A stretch of DNA of 64,000 bases from Bromus sterilis (Eukaryota > Streptophyta > Magnoliopsida > Poales > Poaceae), in the NCBI GenBank assembly GCA_950022295.1, contig OX465600.1:302136031-302200030 (forward strand), read 5' to 3'. Shown in pieces: positions 54,545 through 64,000 of the stretch; position 1 is the stretch's first letter, and every line of letters starts with the position of its first letter. Below the pieces are notes generated by a model. The model was given only the letters and a program-made list of their open reading frames with translations, was not told the DNA's origin and ran no database searches. A program made the position numbers and the translations under genes.

Positions 54545-56949
54545 ATGTCGACCAACGACGAAGCCGGTGCAGATGAAGATTTTTACTACCAGCAGCATGA
54601 ACACGCCTTCCTCGACCATATGTCTTCTCAGCTACGAGACAAAGGTCCAAATGCCGCTAGTGCGACGGACGCCGAAATCGAGTCTGAAAGCACTCCTGAT
54701 GGCACCGATGGCACTGACACCGGCGGTGCTGAAGCCGCTAATGAACCAGCAAATAAGAAGAAGGAGAGGGTACGAAAACCAAACAAGCTCGGCACCGACA
54801 AACTTCTAGTGACAGAGTGCATCCTGGGAAATTCAAGCCAATAGCGCCGGCGGAAGCTCGCAAGTGCTACGGCAACCAAGTCGGATGCATCCTACGGGAA
54901 ACCGCAAGCATCAACGACTATGACTTGAGGAGTATACCAAATATGGAACATTTACTCCTTACGAAGCTGCACAATAGATTCAAGTTCCCGGATCGGGATG
55001 AGAGCAAAACTCCATGGGATGATGATGCCATGACTGACATAAATGCCGCCGCCATGGTCAAGTTCAGCAACGCATTGTCCGCGTGGAAAGTGAGAGTGAA
55101 ACGATTAATTGAGAAGAACAAACCTTTGTCCAAGATTTTTACGGAGAATCCATCACTTACGGAAGCTGAGTTCTTAAAATTCAAGGACACTTGCGCTACC
55201 GACGAAGCCAAGCTTAGGTCCACGATATTCAAGGGGCTTCAGGAAAGGAACACGGGGAAACACCGCCTCGGAAGCCGTGGTTACATTGGCAAAAGGCCCA
55301 TATGGGACAAGGAGGACGCGGAACGTGAAGCCGCGGGGATCCCAGACCCCTTGGCGGAGTTCACCGACCCGCAAGAGTATGACTTCATCAGGGCCCGCTA
55401 CAAGTGGGACTCGAAGAAAAAGGTTTGGTCCACGGACGCGCCCACGAGGGAATTGATGAGATTACTGGTAATATTTTTTCCACCTTATATTATCTTCTCA
55501 TCAAGTCAGAATACACGTTGTAGTAACATTTGTAAGTGGTCCATGTTTCTTTCGCAGAAAGAGAAACACAAGCTTGATGCCGAAAGCGACTCATCATGGA
55601 CGATGAGGCCCAAGTGGGACACCCATCTCAACCGGGCCTTGAACATACTGAAGGGCCTCCCTTTGGACATTCAGCTGCAGCATGGGCGTGTGCACGGCGT
55701 CGGAGACGGTGCCCAGTGGAAGCACTACTACCACGAGGACACTGAGGCCAAAAGGCAGAGAAGGAAGTTTACTCAGGTCAACATCGATGAGAAGGTGAAG
55801 CTTGCGGTTGAGAAAAAAGCAGTTGAGACCGAACAAGCGACCAAACAAGAGATGATCAAGTCGGCAGTCAATGCAGCTTTAGCTTCCTGTAGAGATGAGT
55901 TCGCAGCTTCGGTTTCATCCTTGATCCCGGCTGTTATCGAGTGGACGAAGCAAAATCCAGACAAAACGGTAGCGGATTTTCCCCGTACTAGCTTCGTCGG
56001 GAGCAACTCGGTGAACATCACACCAGCGGCGCCTGCTCTCGCATCCGGACATGCTCCATTAGCCGCTCATATAAGCTCGTCCTCTGTCTCTGGCGTGCTA
56101 GGCGGGCCTTCGCCTTTGGCTGAGGTCGACGCCCTCACGGTAATTACGCGTCACACCAAAATATCTATAATATATCCCTTTTTCGTTGCCTTTTGGATGT
56201 CTGACGCCGTAGACTTGTTTTCCCAGGCCGAGAGAACCCCGTGCACCTTACTATACAGGATCAATGGCCAGACGGTGGATGTGGGAAAGCCAACGATAAT
56301 AAATCCCACGGATCGGATGATCCACACCATGCAGATGCCCAATACCACTTTCAAGGTTTCCGTGGCGAGCGTCAAACTAGGCCACGAGGATTTGGCTCCT
56401 CCGGTACAACTCAGGGGAGAGGAAGACGAGACCACTAAGCGGCATGCAGACTGCAAGGGCTATTTCATCCTATGGCCGAAGGGTCTTCTTCGTGTCGACT
56501 CAGCCGCCGTGATGACCACACCAATGACAACACATCCCCAAGAAGGTATGAACACCACCACCCCGCCTCTGCAATTATTAGCGCCGCCTGTTATGCTAGG
56601 TGAGAGCGGCGAACGACGCGAGAAAGGCGGTCCAAGCAGAGTGGATCGTGATTTCGCCCCCGCGCTCCAGCAATCAATGGATGATGTCATGGACGAGGAT
56701 GGTGACACTATGCAGTTCCTCAACACCGCCTTCATTAATCAGGAAGTAGAAATGATGAGTCAGGCATATGACTCGGCTAATAAGGAGCATGTGGACGAGG
56801 AGATGGATATTCTGCCGGAGCAGGAGCATCCTAGGTCTGAGTGCAAAAAGTCTCTCTTCGTGCAACCCTTGCAGGACACGCCTCCAGATGCCGCCTCAAA
56901 CCAGCATGAACAACCCTTGCTCAGCCCTGATGGCGTGAGAGTTGACGGG
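54545..56949 (+). pseudogene. CACTA 2 second gene (TNPA-like / DUF8039-type protein), cut by gypsy LTR
   Basis: From ATG 54545 (MSTNDEAGADEDFYY) an acidic N-terminus leads to a basic patch (KKKERVRKPNKLGTDKL). A frameshift near 54825 follows, then a plant transposon domain (GNQVGCILRETASIN, KFKDTCATDEAK, KHRLGSRGYIGKRPIW). Two probable introns stay in frame: 55468-55557 (90 nt) and 56140-56226 (87 nt), both GTAA...CAG. A coiled-coil-like Lys/Glu segment precedes a DUF8039-type region (PCTLLYRINGQTVDVGKP, CKGYFILWPKG). The C-terminus is acidic. In En/Spm the second protein binds subterminal repeats; here that role is inference. The frame runs into gypsy LTR sequence at 56950 and ends there after nine foreign codons. 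Confidence 0.8.
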
Positions 56950-58579
56950 TGTAGTATTCTCGCCCTTCGTTGGTGAGCCCCAAGTGGAAGGCGTGATGCA
57001 ACACAGCAGCAAATTTCCCTCAGTAAAGATACCAAGGTTTGTCTCCAGTAGGACTCCAGAGATGATAAGTAGGTGTCAGCGGCGCTACTGACGCGGACCT
57101 GCACACAGTCACAAATAACTTTGTTCCCAACGAAGTTCAGAGAGGTTGTCAATCTCTCCGGTCTTGTTGTTCACAAAGGATCAAACACAAGGGATAATGA
57201 TAGCGACTGAAAGTAAAAGCAGAAAAGTAAATGAGCGTGGAAACAGTAAAGAGGATATGGACCGGGATACGTGATGTTCACTAGTGATGTCTCTCTCCCA
57301 AAAGACGATAAAACTGCTATGCGAGGTAAACAAATTACAGAAGGGCAATTGACAGGATTACGAACGCACCGCAATGCTAACTATGCTACAAAAGAAAGGA
57401 AGAGGCTCAAAAGCACGGGCAGTACGCCAAAATAAGTAGACCTAAATCCAACTGCATCTACTACTAATAATCCACCTTGAGATATCTATCCAGAACATCT
57501 CGCTAGTATTAAGTTGCGAGCCCCACCCAAAGTGTAAACCCAAAGCAACAGACAACTGCATTAAAAAGCACTTTGCGTAAAGTAGACAATCCTTGCAACC
57601 GCGGTTACAAGCACCGTTGTTTTCCCCCTTGTGGCAACAGCATATCCCCTAGACTCATGTTTCTGTCACTCAAACGTGTCATCGGGGGGCATGAACCCAC
57701 AATCGAGCAAAACGTTCCCTCTTGGAGTTACTACCTACTACTTGGCCAAAGCAATAAACAACAACGGAGAACATGCAAGAATTACTTAGGAACAAAAATA
57801 TAAGAGATAAAAACCAAATATATTACTCAATCACAATCTGAACATAATCTCATAATCCATCAGATCCCATCAAACTCAGCATCGCAACAGCAGAAAGATT
57901 ACAAAAGTGCCTCGATCATGTAGGGCAGCTCACGAGGTCTAAACCATGAAGAACAAAGAGGGGAGGAGAACATCACATAGCTACTGATCACGGACCCATG
58001 GTCCAAGGAAAACTACTCACGAGACATCCGGGGAGCATCCATGGTGGAGAGGAGACTCCCGGAGGTCGGCCCTCCCTCCGGCAGGGTGCCGGGAAGAGGT
58101 CTTCTGGTGCTCCCGATCTCGGAAGCGCGTTGGCGGCGGAACAGAGGAGAGATCGCGAAAAAGGGTTCTGTCTTTGGAAGTTTCCCGTGACGGAGAATAT
58201 ATAGGCGAAGGGGGCAGCCAGAGGTGGACCAGGGGCCCCAGGCGCCCCCCTGGCGCGGCCCAGGGGGTGGCCGCACCGGGTGGCCGCCTGGGCCACCCCT
58301 GGCTCCCCTCTGGCCCCACTTGTGCTCTTTGCGAAGCTTCCTGTACGCTGATTTTTTGATCTGATTTTTCCCGAATTTTTGGAGCACTTTTTATATGGGG
58401 GCAAACTGAAATAGAAAAACAGCAGAAAACAGGAACTGGCACTATGGACTGTGGTGCACTGAGTTAATAGGTTAGTCCAAATATGATCAAAAGTGTATGA
58501 AAGTGTATCTAGACCATAGCAATATCACACAAAACATGCATGGGGGAAGCAGAAATTATAGATACGTTTTGGACGTATC
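56950..58579 (-). repeat. 3' LTR of the first minus-strand gypsy
   Basis: 1630 bp. On the minus strand it starts TGATACGTCCAAAACG at 58579 and ends GAGAATACTACA at 56950. Collinear with the LTRs at 3711 and 9240 but more diverged from both than those are from each other. Confidence 0.9.
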
Positions 58580-59745
58580 AACATCCCCAAGCCTAATTCC
58601 TGCTCGTCCTCGAGTAGGTAAATGATAACGAAATAATTTCTGTGGTGACATCCTAGCAACCATATAAGAACTTTGAAAAGTAAAGCAATCAAGGTTAGAG
58701 ATTCAATTCAAGTCATAACATGCAAGAGTCTATATTAGCATTGAAACAAGTAACAAAAGAACATTAGGTGCAAGATCTCTCGCTGTCCGTGACTCGAATG
58801 TCTCCAAATGGTGTTTGCGTGCAAGAAGGGGGATAGGGAATACGAGAAAAACATTTATTTGTTGAGAACTCAATCTACTAAAGTTTCACACTTGGTCTTT
58901 TTCTCGAATCTTATCTTGACTCGTTCCCAGACCACTAGCCAGGTACAAGTCAATTTGATCCACTCCTTTTTCAATATTTTGAGCACTCATGCAATGGATG
59001 AGTGTAAGCACGAGAGTTGACACTTAGGATGGCAAAGAGAGGAGTACGGAGGAGGAAGACAAAAAAGGTGAGAAAGGCTCACATCAATGAGGACAATCAT
59101 AGGCAAGAGATGCCAAATGATAGATATGATGTGAGGAGTAGGGATTGCCATGCAACGGATGCACATACGAGCTAAGAAGCTCTCCAATGGAACTAGTGGG
59201 GGTGCATCTAACTTGCTTGCTCATGAAGACCTAGAGCTCGTTTCAGGAGGCTCATCCTTGGAATATGCAAGCCAAGTTCTATAGTGTGAAGGTCCCCACA
59301 TAGCTATATGCATAATGATCATCTCTATGGAGTACAAGGATATAAAGGGAGTACTAGTGTGGATCTCTCAAAAGGATAGTAGTGTTGCCCCTTTCTCTCT
59401 TTTTATTTCTTTTTCTCTTTTTTCTATTTTTTGTATTTTTTTGTGGCCTCAATGGCTCTTTCTATCTAACTCTCATTTGTCCTCTTTGGGATCTTTTATT
59501 GTGTCCACTTTGGGATCTTTTCCTCACTTAAGGGCAACACTCTATTTCACAAGAAGGTAAAGGAGAACTTTCACACTTTACAAGGTACTCAAAATCATAA
59601 AGAAGATGTAACTATCATGATGTATGCAATGTATGTCGCTGCAAGTGTAGCAGGAACATGTATGACATGAAGATAAAGTCATGAAGAGGTGGATGTTGCA
59701 TGGTGATGGCGGAGAAGTTAATAGGTTTAGTTGGGTTGCCTCCCC
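58580..59745 (-). other. 3' interior of the first minus-strand gypsy
   Basis: Non-coding. The polypurine tract (AGGCTTGGGGATGT on the minus strand) adjoins the LTR at 58580. The interior ends at GGGTTGCCTCCCC, a motif common in the 3' interior of related gypsies, where the next element is inserted. Confidence 0.75.
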
Positions 59746-61279
59746 TGTTAACCGCGCCAACCCCCACAAGTCTAGGGGATCAATTGTAGCTTTTCGATAA
59801 ATAAGGATGTCGATCCCAACGAGGAGCAGAAGGTGTTGATAAGTGACACTGGATAAGGAAAGACTGCAAACACTCAAAGGTAAATATTTAGGGGTTTTTT
59901 ATTGAAGTAACAGAAAAGTAAAAGACGGGAAAAGTAAAGAGGGTAACTGAGGAGTAGCAAGTGGCCCAATCCTTTTACAAGGATAAGCCTAGGAACTGAA
60001 CTTATAAAGGCTAAAATCGTTCTCGAGAAAACACGGGAGAGATAGTCTAGTCATTTGCACCATACTCTGCCAAGTAATATGTATTGTGTGATAAGTATCG
60101 GTGGGTGGATCAATGCTAGTACACCTTCTAGACTAAGATAAGTGTACTCTTATGATTACACACCTTGCAAGCATCCGCAAATACAAGGTAGTAATTAAGG
60201 CATAAGCCTAACCACAACATTACGATCAAGGATGCATAACTCCCTTGTGCGAAAGTCTGCGAACTTGGGTTCAGGTTTCTGTCACTCCGGCAACCCACCA
60301 TCAGCATCCTTTGTGCACAATGTTTCCCTCTAGGCCCATTAAATGTGAATTGTTATGTGTTCGACTCACATAACACCACTAGAGAAATAACAACACAACT
60401 TAAGTATCACACAACACATAATACTTCAACATCATATGACTACTAACAACTAGACTGCTCCCATGTTCTCAAGAACTAAAGTAACTACTCACAAGACATA
60501 AAAGAGATCATGATCAGAGGTGATAAATAGGTGATGAACAATCTGGACACAATAATATTTCTCCAACAAAACTCAATAGCATTCACCACAACGTAGTAAT
60601 CAACACCAACAGAGTAGAGGGGATAGATAGTACGGATTACAACACAAGTTGCAATTGTGAGATGAGATTGGATGTAGATGGAGATGGTGCTGATGTTGGG
60701 GATGATGTTGATGATGATCTCGATGATGCCCGTGACGATGATGATGATGACGATGATGGCGACGATCTCCCCTTCCGGGAGGTGATCTCCCCGGCGGAAT
60801 CTCTCCGCCGGAGATTGGTTTTATCCTCTATAGGTTTCCGCACCGTGGCGGCGTCGTCTCGCGAAGGCAGCTCCTCTTTAGGGGTTTCTACCCCCAAGGG
60901 GTTATATAGGCGAAAGGGGGCACCGAGAGGGGCCACCAGGCACCCAGGAGGGTGCCTGGCGCGGCCAGGAAGGGGGGCCGCGCCAGGCACCCTTCTGGCT
61001 GCCTGGTGGGTCCCCTCACCTTCTCCTTCGGTGAATCCCAGTCATTTGGCATAAAAATGCTCCCCGTAAAATTTCATTGCGTTTGGACTTGATCTGCTTC
61101 AGCAACTTGGTTTCCACTTCTTCACCGCTGAATCCTGATTCTGCTGTTTCGGCACCGGAAAGTTGTAAACTGTGTAAAATAAGCCAAAATAACATAAGAA
61201 CAACACTTTAAAGTGGAAAATATCAATGAATAAGGTGAAATCACAATATAAAATAGTGATGCTTTTTGGACGTATCAAC
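59746..61279 (-). repeat. 3' LTR of the second minus-strand gypsy
   Basis: About 1534 bp. On the minus strand it starts TGATACGTCCAAAAAGC and ends GCGGTTAACA; the far end is assigned from the terminal CA and the flanking CCTCCCC, with less certainty than the start. Contains a run of GAT and GAC codon-like repeats at 60675-60765 and the GC-rich block GGCGCGGCC near 60957. Preceded on the minus strand by purine tract AAGCTTGGGGGAGT. Confidence 0.8.
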
Positions 61280-62895
61280 TCCCCCAAGCTTAGACCTCGC
61301 TTGTCCTCAAGCGATTACTGAGCTCGGTAAACCTGTCCACAAGTTTAGAGAGTGAAGTGTCGATAAAAAGAATACGAACAAGAAGCATCAAGATTCCTCA
61401 CCAAACTTAAGAATCCTCAACAGCAACCTCAACTCATAAGGTCCTTATAAGAAGTAGTAACAATTATAACAAAGTAGGACCTGGAAAACTCATCAAATCA
61501 TGACAAACATAGCCTTGGTCAAGGAACAACTAATAGCTTTTACTTTTGCTCTTTCTCTTTTGATTAAACAGTTGAAACTTTTGAAAGAACATGCTATTAG
61601 TCAAGAAGTGCACATGTCAACACAAAGGAAGATGTTTACCAAGCATAAGCTTTTGCAAACAACTTACTTATCAAAATATAATGTCAACGAAGATGTAACA
61701 TGCTAGATCTCAATGCAACTTTATATGCAAGCATCTTTATTAACACCAAGTGTCTGCTCTCTCTCTTTAGAAAGGAAGGAAGCAGGAAGGACTGACTCAA
61801 CACAAAATAAAGATAAACCCCGTGCAAAAGGGTATCCAGGGAAAACTCATGTGCCATCTCTAGATCAAACAGAATAAAAACAAGCTTTTGGAAGGTGCAT
61901 AATCCGTCAACGAATGCTGATAGATAACTCACTCACTTCATGATTTGGACAAGTTTCGAGGAACGGCTCCCATGTGGGGACGATCACATCCCCTTGGATT
62001 CCTTTGTTTATCACTCGAAAAAGGGCGAAGGAACTTGTGTGTTTAGTATTTATCTTTTACGAGCTGGGCACTCATGCCAGTCCCTTCTCGTATTAGGGGT
62101 TTGCAGATTAGACATGCAATCCCAAGATAAAACTTGTCCAAATTAAGAAGATCATGGGTTACCCACCACTTCCTCATGAGCTGAATCAGTGGCACAAAAC
62201 ACAAGATTTTGAACATCTAAAGATAGCACATAAATTATATACTTTAGGAGTGGTAGTGGAATACCACAAGTAGGTAGGTATTATGGACTCAAGTGGAAGA
62301 TGTTGGTTTTAGGGTATGGAAGTACAAGCAGAATTCCGCTTGGTACAGAGTTTTGGCTAGCAAGGCTTTGAGAGAGCAGACAAATGATGACAACTTAGAT
62401 ACAAGCAGTACAAAGCATAAACATCAAGACTAACTTGAATCATCAAGTAGTATTCCTTGTCAACATAACACTGCAAGCATAATAACACAAAGGTTTTGGC
62501 TATGTCGCTACTTTGAGAAAAACATGCTTGTTGTTATGACCAAAGCTATACTTGCCAAGATTAAATAAATTTTTCTAAGCCATACCTGATATAAGGTCAA
62601 AACTCCCCATAAGAATCATCTCATGATGTCGATTGCGTGAAGAGAATACCAAGTGTAGCGAAGAAACCAATAAACTTCTCATTAATATTCCTTCATAGAC
62701 GAATCCGAACTCACTGATACAAAGCTCTCCACAGAAGGAGTGATAGACCTCAAAGCAACACCTATTTCATAAAGTGACCTCCCTAAACATGATAAGACTC
62801 TACTTGACTCCTAAAGACAAAGACAAAAGATAAAAGATACCAGGCACTCCCCCAAGCTTGGAACAAGCCAAGGGGATGCCATTACCCGAGGAGAT
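61280..62895 (-). other. Non-coding 3' interior of the second gypsy
   Basis: 1.6 kb between the LTR and the accessory frame. Short frames only. Contains the purine tract next to the LTR and a second purine-rich stretch (TTCCAAGCTTGGGGGAGTG on the minus strand near 62850), which looks like a duplicated or internal polypurine tract. Confidence 0.65.
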
Positions 62896-63540
62896 TTACT
62901 CCTCATTCTTGTTCTTCTCAGTCAGGTACTCCTTGGCGAAGCGCTTCCATGGCAGCTGTTCTCCAGTCTCGAAGGACATTCCCGTCTCCAAGATCCTGCA
63001 CTCAGCACCTAAACCCATGCGCAGAAACTTTAGTTCATACTCACAGTTCTGGTTGTGCAGATCATAGATCTGTGCTTGGAGCCCATAAACTTTTTCTTCT
63101 AGTGCGGACAAACTTGACCACATCTCCTTCATCTCCTTCTTGTGGGAAGCCTCGATCTCGTTCATGATGTCAAAGTTAGCTTCAACACCACGCTCCACCA
63201 TCTTCTTGAATTTGAAGACCTCATGTTCCATCTCCTTCAGCCGCTCCTCGGTGCTCCCCTCTTTGACTGGCCCCTTCAGATCTTCCTTGCGGAGGACACC
63301 GTCCTCAACATGAAGGACCTGAGGATGCTTCCACACCTCTGCGAGGTAAGGGTTGATGACGTTGACGACGAACTTGTCCTTGGGGGAACTTGCAACAGAA
63401 GGAAGGTTCTGAGTCCAGGTGGAGTCGGAGGCGGTGTCCAGGGGAGTCAGGAGGGTGCCCGGCGCGGCCTGAAGGGGGGGCCGCGCCAGGGGGCCTCCTG
63501 GCCTCCCTGGAGCTCCACTCCGGCTCCAATAAGGCCTGGA
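62896..63540 (-). CDS. Accessory open frame downstream of pol, coiled-coil protein
   Basis: On the minus strand the frame is open from at least 63540 to 62896. It starts with Pro/Gly-rich sequence (PLARPPLQAAPGTLLTP), then DKFVVNVINPYLAEVWKHPQ, then about 100 residues of Glu/Lys/Leu heptad-like sequence (ERLKEMEHEVFKFKKMVE, ALEEKVYGLQAQIYDLHNQN). The first ATG is at 63336, but the reading extends upstream of it, so the true start is unclear. No known enzyme domain. Frames in this position, downstream of integrase and in sense orientation, occur in several plant gypsy families; their function is unknown. Confidence 0.55.
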   Translation of the reverse strand, partial: SRPYWSRSGAPGRPGGPLARPPLQAAPGTLLTPLDTASDSTWTQNLPSVASSPKDKFVVNVINPYLAEVWKHPQVLHVEDGVLRKEDLKGPVKEGSTEERLKEMEHEVFKFKKMVERGVEANFDIMNEIEASHKKEMKEMWSSLSALEEKVYGLQAQIYDLHNQNCEYELKFLRMGLGAECRILETGMSFETGEQLPWKRFAKEYLTEKNKNEE

Positions 63541-63611
63541 ATTTTCCTAATTTTGCAAAAACTTTGAAAAATAAAATTTTATTGACGTTCGCGGTGTTTT
63601 CTTACCATAAT

Positions 63612-64000
63612 TCATACCTTTCCCGATTCTTCTCCTGCCGGAATCTGAAACTGGGCTGCAACATGTTCTTCATGAGTACTTGTGTATATCATGCTTGCAT
63701 CCACATTGATTGGATCACCTGCCATATAATGTTTGAGTCTTTGTCCATTCACAACTTGAGGCTTGGTGCCTTCGAAATTATTGATCTTGATAGCACCGGA
63801 CCGATATACTTCTTCAATATGAAAAGGTCCTTCCCATGTGGAAAGTAGTTGACCTGGAGAAAACCTGAAACGAGATCTAAACAACAAAACTTTATCACCA
63901 ACATTAAATTCACGTTTCAGAATTCTTTTATCGTGCCACTTCTTTACCTTTTCCTTGAACATTTTAGCGCTCTCGTAAGCTTCACTTCTCCACTCATCTA
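63612..64000 (-). CDS. Gypsy pol, integrase C-terminal end (partial)
   Basis: On the minus strand, open from the window edge to a stop at 63612. It reads DEWRSEAYESAK, then KKWHDKRILKREFNVGDKVL and LFRSRFRFSPGQL, WEGPFHIEEVYRSGAIKI, NNFEG and VNGQRLKHY. This is the integrase C-terminal DNA-binding (SH3-like) region and tail of Ty3/gypsy pol. The catalytic core lies beyond the window. No break is visible in this part. Confidence 0.9.
   Translation of the reverse strand, partial: DEWRSEAYESAKMFKEKVKKWHDKRILKREFNVGDKVLLFRSRFRFSPGQLLSTWEGPFHIEEVYRSGAIKINNFEGTKPQVVNGQRLKHYMAGDPINVDASMIYTSTHEEHVAAQFQIPAGEESGKV

Larger units (their letters stand above)
48989..56949 (+). mobile_element. CACTA (En/Spm) transposon 2, left part
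   Basis: Begins CACTACTTGGAAAAAGC after TAT inside the copia RT. The uninterrupted copia site (GGCACTATATGGGC on the minus strand near 31090) shows the exact insertion point. Contents: subterminal CAGTAGCGC repeats, a TNP2-type transposase pseudogene, an internal CAGTAGCGC repeat block, and a second gene. It is interrupted at 56950 by a gypsy LTR; its 3' end is outside the window. Confidence 0.9.
56950..59745 (-). mobile_element. Gypsy-type LTR element on the minus strand, 3' part
   Basis: Same family as 3711-10879. Its 3' LTR (56950-58579) abuts the CACTA second gene after ACGGG, the likely target duplication. On the minus strand the interior continues from 58580 to 59745, where a second minus-strand gypsy is inserted. 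Rest of the element and its 5' LTR lie outside the window. The visible interior is the non-coding 3' region and matches 8220-9239. Confidence 0.9.
59746..64000 (-). mobile_element. Second gypsy-type LTR element on the minus strand, 3' part
   Basis: Nested in the previous element. The 3' LTR is 59746-61279, followed on the minus strand by a non-coding 3' interior, an accessory open frame and the end of pol, which is cut by the window edge. Unlike the family at 3711 it carries pol, so it may be autonomous. Confidence 0.85.

Noticed and set aside
60662..61054. Asp-rich frame of 130 codons (GATGAT repeats)
   Set aside because: It lies in a gypsy LTR, antisense to the element, and comes from a simple repeat.

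Overview
This window is repeat-dense plant DNA, almost certainly from a Triticeae grass (wheat, Aegilops or barley type). The reasons are gypsy LTRs opening with TGATACGTCC primed by tRNA-Asp, CACTA transposons with GCCGACGGC or CAGTAGCGC subterminal repeats, Stowaway and Tourist MITEs, short Helitrons ending CATCTAG, and deep TE-in-TE nesting. I found no intact host gene, no tRNA or rRNA gene and no CRISPR. Nearly every recognisable coding sequence belongs to a transposable element, and most are broken.

Layout. 1-2333 is the left copy of an indel-free, apparently identical direct duplication whose second copy is 22330-24662. Scattered through 0.6-39.3 kb are at least eight copies of a 1.0-1.5 kb low-copy module with a conserved TATA-like core (TATAAA followed by GAGCAA or GGGCAA). 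They form two subfamilies, alpha and beta, and look like the amplified 5' region of a decayed gene family. Modules are the substrate into which most TEs inserted. 3711-10879 is a complete non-autonomous gypsy element (two LTRs, TSD GTGGC, PBS, PPT, gag only). 15175-21600 is a 5' CACTA fragment carrying a large tandem array (about 345 bp period) and the first domain of its transposase. 21722-22288 is a Helitron. 25468-27604 is a GC-rich copia-like remnant ending in a short LTR.

28649-33320 is a LINE ORF1 (DUF4283 plus zinc knuckle) fragment split by a 3.6 kb copia element (29341-32940, TSD AGGGG). The interior of that element is inverted and permuted. 34838-39330 holds two alpha modules in a tandem duplication, decorated by Tourist, Stowaway and Helitron insertions whose empty sites survive in sister modules. 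39390-43884 is a long, multiply disabled LINE with poly-A tail.

The right third is one five-level nest. A LINE ORF1 fragment (45530) is split by a copia element (46231), which is split in its RT domain by a CACTA element (48989). The second gene of that CACTA is split by a gypsy element on the minus strand (56950), and that gypsy is split by a second minus-strand gypsy (59746), which runs off the window with the end of its pol. The two copia elements share the same internal deletion of protease and most of integrase, so they descend from a defective but mobilised parent.

How the genes work together: the only functional logic visible is TE life cycle (gag packaging, RT copying, transposase excision). 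The most unusual structures are the rearranged copia element, the CACTA element whose two genes carry homologous leader regions and CAGTAGCGC repeat blocks, the TATA-module array, and the identical 2.3 kb duplication.
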